The notes under the pieces are model-generated. The model did not search any database. It was not told where the DNA came from and saw only the letters and a list, made by a program, of their open reading frames with translations. A DNA stretch of 7,754 nucleotides from Gammaproteobacteria bacterium. GTDB taxonomy: Bacteria > Pseudomonadota > Gammaproteobacteria > Xanthomonadales > Marinicellaceae. The stretch's first letter is position 1, and each line of letters begins with the position of its first letter. The stretch covers positions 1 through 7,754 of the forward strand of contig JAUHZH010000092.1 of the NCBI GenBank assembly GCA_030426065.1, written 5' to 3'. Of the stretch, positions 5,717 to 7,754 are shown in pieces. Made by a program: the position numbers and the translations under genes.

Positions 5717-7179
5717 TCCGCCACCATCAAAACCCGGTATTCATCATAGGCACTGTGGTCGGTCATGGCACTGATGTGGTCTTGAATCATGCGACAACGG
5801 AAATAAAACTCACATGCTGAATCGTTCCTCACAACAGCTTTTTGATAGGCTTTGATGATTTTAGGATCCAGTCGGTTGAACAGCAGCTGCTCATACAAGC
5901 GCCGACTCTTGCCTTCGATCAGTATAGGCATTTCACTGGCTGGCAACCGCAACACCTTGGCATAGATGTCCAGCAAACCCGTGATGATGCGATGGCCTTG
6001 CAGCTCCAGGGTTTGTACTTCTTTGTGATTGAACACGTGACGGAAACCGATTTTTTTGAAGGTTTGGACCAAACGCATGGCCACCGAATCATCTTCCATC
6101 AGCGCCTGATTAAAACGGCCTTCATGAATGGCTTCGATGTGCTCGATGAACCGTTCCGCAGCATGGTCAACCAGGTGATGAATCAGGTTGATGCGCAACT
6201 TGATGAAATATTGGTGATTTTGATCAATCATGTCCGAATTGGCTGCAGCCAAAGCTTCACTCACCAACTGCCTGACTGACTTCTTCCGACCGTTGTATGA
6301 CAGCACTTTTTGAACATCCACATCACCGCCCAATGCGGCAAATGTATCGACGATCAAATCCGACAATCGGCTTAAGCTGAGGATGTCCTTTTCCACCGCA
6401 TCCTCAATGTCAGCCAAACAATAGGCCATGTCGTCAGCGGCTTCCATGATGTAGGTGAAGGGGTGGCGACAACCAGGCTTCATGTCCAAAGCCTGCTGTA
6501 AATTCTCTATGGCCTCACGCTCTGACCAATAAAATCCCGGCTTCTTTTGCAACTCGTGCAATGGCCCCTTTTCATCACGGTCCTCAAAAGCCCCTCGGGT
6601 GTACTTCAGGATGGCAGCTGTTTGCGCATGTGTCAGGTTCATTTGTTGCAATGAATAGGTCAAACGCACGGCTTGTGCATTGCCCTCAAAACATTGCAAA
6701 TCCTTGATCCACAAGGCTTTCAATTCGTCATCTTTGACACCATCCCACTGCTCAAAACCCGTTAAATGCTCTGCAAACCAATCGTTGATCGCTGCCTCAC
6801 CAAAGTGACCAAAAGGCGGGTTGCCGATGTCGTGCATCAAACATGCCATTTCCACCAATGACTCCACCGCCCCGGCCAACCCAGCTAAACCCAGCGCTTC
6901 AACACGATCACCGAGTTTTTTGAACAAGGTTTTGACAATGTAACGCCCGTTCTGCTGCACCTCCATCGAATGAGTCAAACGAGAACGCACCGCGGCATTC
7001 CGCTCCAAAGGAAACACCTGCGTCTTTTGCTGTAAACGCCGCACCGACGCCGACTGAATGATCCGCCCCCGATCCGATTCCAATTGGGTCGTGATGTGAT
7101 CGGCCGTAACAGTCCTTTCAGATGCCCTGCCATACGGACGTTTGACTGCAAGTTTGCGTTTAAAGTCAATCTCACTCAT
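5713..7179 (-). CDS. dgt: Deoxyguanosinetriphosphate triphosphohydrolase (dGTPase)
   Basis: Cytoplasmic HD-domain enzyme that hydrolyses dGTP to deoxyguanosine and tripolyphosphate, tuning the dNTP pool. The 488 residues align with E. coli Dgt (505) along most of the length. The N-terminus has ESDRGRII and RRLQQKTQVFPLERNAAV. The metal site is supplied by RLTHSMEV (His70), MHDIGNPPFGHFGE (His116-Asp117, with His125 as the likely catalytic histidine) and an Asp of MEAADD (245-250). CFEGNAQ, ILKYTR and LEDAVEK-like DIEDAVEK follow, and the C-terminus has CRMIQDHISAMTDHSAYDEYR. The ATG at 7179 begins 13 bp after the stop of the upstream gene. AAGGG (7194-7190) lies ten bases upstream, rather far, with a closer GAG as an alternative. 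It is very probably co-transcribed with its neighbours on both sides. Confidence 0.96.
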   Translation of the reverse strand: MSEIDFKRKLAVKRPYGRASERTVTADHITTQLESDRGRIIQSASVRRLQQKTQVFPLERNAAVRSRLTHSMEVQQNGRYIVKTLFKKLGDRVEALGLAGLAGAVESLVEMACLMHDIGNPPFGHFGEAAINDWFAEHLTGFEQWDGVKDDELKALWIKDLQCFEGNAQAVRLTYSLQQMNLTHAQTAAILKYTRGAFEDRDEKGPLHELQKKPGFYWSEREAIENLQQALDMKPGCRHPFTYIMEAADDMAYCLADIEDAVEKDILSLSRLSDLIVDTFAALGGDVDVQKVLSYNGRKKSVRQLVSEALAAANSDMIDQNHQYFIKLRINLIHHLVDHAAERFIEHIEAIHEGRFNQALMEDDSVAMRLVQTFKKIGFRHVFNHKEVQTLELQGHRIITGLLDIYAKVLRLPASEMPILIEGKSRRLYEQLLFNRLDPKIIKAYQKAVVRNDSACEFYFRCRMIQDHISAMTDHSAYDEYRVLMVAE

Positions 7180-7192
7180 TTCATCTCAGCCC

Positions 7193-7666
7193 TTATTTCA
7201 ACTCATTAACAACCACTTGCGCAAAAGCCTGCACACTGTCCTCACGACCATTTTGGAGGAACTTCACGACTTTACCCAAAGGAAACACCACTTCATGAGT
7301 CCCATTCATCAACAAATAACCTGTTGACATGCTGGGGCCAAAATGAGCAATGGATTCATTGAATGGCAAGGCGTTTTCATATTTCACCCAATGCCATTTC
7401 CCTTTGGCATGCTTTCTGATGACTTGTCCGACATAGGCACCAAAACCCATCACCACCATGGCCTGGTCGTCGTTGGACAGCTCTGTTTTTCTGACCATTT
7501 CCAACAAATCATCCAAGCAAGCCAAACTGTCCAAGCTTTGGTCTAACTCAGCCCCTTTGAAAGGTGCTTTGTGGAACATCAAATGGCCATAGCGAGCAAA
7601 ATCAAGCCTGGCAAACAACTTCATCGCCAGGTTACTGCGTCTGGGTCTTTTTTTAAACAAAGGCAT
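7193..7666 (-). CDS. Conserved-looking hypothetical protein upstream of dgt
   Basis: A 157-residue soluble protein I cannot assign. It starts with a basic stretch (KKRPRRSN), and there is no signal peptide or membrane helix. The middle has VMGFGAYVGQVIRKHAKGKWHW (about 72-93; key residues Gly76, Tyr78, Gly80, Trp91, Trp93), followed by a beta-like C-terminal half (YLLMNGTHEVVFPLGKVVKFLQNG). The pattern GxYxGxVI followed by a Gly-x-Trp occurs in several bacterial domains of unknown function such as DUF3806; I offer that as a lead, not a call. The ATG at 7666 has only a weak Shine-Dalgarno. It ends 13 bp before dgt, so it belongs to the dgt transcription unit. Coding is supported by the tight packing and by ordinary composition. 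Confidence 0.8.
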   Translation of the reverse strand: MPLFKKRPRRSNLAMKLFARLDFARYGHLMFHKAPFKGAELDQSLDSLACLDDLLEMVRKTELSNDDQAMVVMGFGAYVGQVIRKHAKGKWHWVKYENALPFNESIAHFGPSMSTGYLLMNGTHEVVFPLGKVVKFLQNGREDSVQAFAQVVVNELK

Positions 7667-7678
7667 GGTCTGTTATCT

Positions 7679-7753
7679 TTATGTTGGGTTTTTCAGCGTG
7701 CCACCGAAGCCACGGCAACAATCAGCCACCGCCCGCTGCTTTTGGACCAAACT
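7679..7753 (-). CDS. Possible C-terminus of an upstream gene, cut by the window edge
   Basis: One minus-strand frame is open from the window edge to a TAA at 7681-7679, giving 24 codons (ending GFGGTLKNPT), 12 bp before the next gene. A second frame is also open to a TGA at 7695-7693 (ending VAVASVAR), so the frame choice is uncertain. The close spacing favours the first. Too little is present to suggest a function. Confidence 0.35.
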   Translation of the reverse strand, partial: SLVQKQRAVADCCRGFGGTLKNPT

Positions 7754-7754
7754 T

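Noticed and set aside
1..7754. Search for CRISPR arrays, tRNA or rRNA genes, transposases, phage or defence genes
   Set aside because: No regularly spaced direct repeats, no tRNA-like cloverleaf and no such protein motifs were seen. The HD-domain dGTPase is the housekeeping Dgt type by its full-length match to E. coli Dgt, not a defence-island dNTPase.

Overview
The window reads as a piece of chromosome from a gammaproteobacterium, probably a marine or environmental one. Evidence: PheA is the fused chorismate mutase-prephenate dehydratase P-protein in its Pseudomonas-like form, the dGTPase matches the E. coli Dgt type closely along its length, and a secreted ExeM/NucH-type nuclease and a bacterial CCP-like M14 carboxypeptidase are present. 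The genus cannot be named with confidence. Base composition is about 50% G+C, except for one small membrane-protein gene near 35%. Every gene I can support lies on the minus strand, so the window is read below from its right end to its left end.

Right-hand block (about 7753 to 5372): the tail of an unidentified gene, a 157-residue uncharacterised protein, the dGTPase gene dgt, and a small, AT-rich four-helix membrane protein that overlaps the dgt stop codon by four bases. Spacings of 12 nt, 13 nt and -4 nt suggest one transcription unit.

Middle gap (5371 to 5086): 286 bp with no gene, but with seven compact inverted repeats packed into about 180 bp. This looks like a dispersed repeat element or structured RNA and is the least explained part of the window.

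Central block (5085 to 2098): a cytoplasmic M14 metallocarboxypeptidase, then a strong Rho-independent terminator, then a secreted endonuclease whose start codon lies only about 11 nt past the terminator's U-tract.

Left-hand block (2038 to 1): pheA, encoding the committed steps to phenylpyruvate, then a 213-bp gap with a consensus -10 box and a leader holding three inverted repeats, then leucine dehydrogenase, cut by the window edge. The window contains no tRNA, rRNA, CRISPR array, transposase or phage gene. It is mostly housekeeping and degradative genes. The unusual content is in the intergenic DNA, not in a new protein system.
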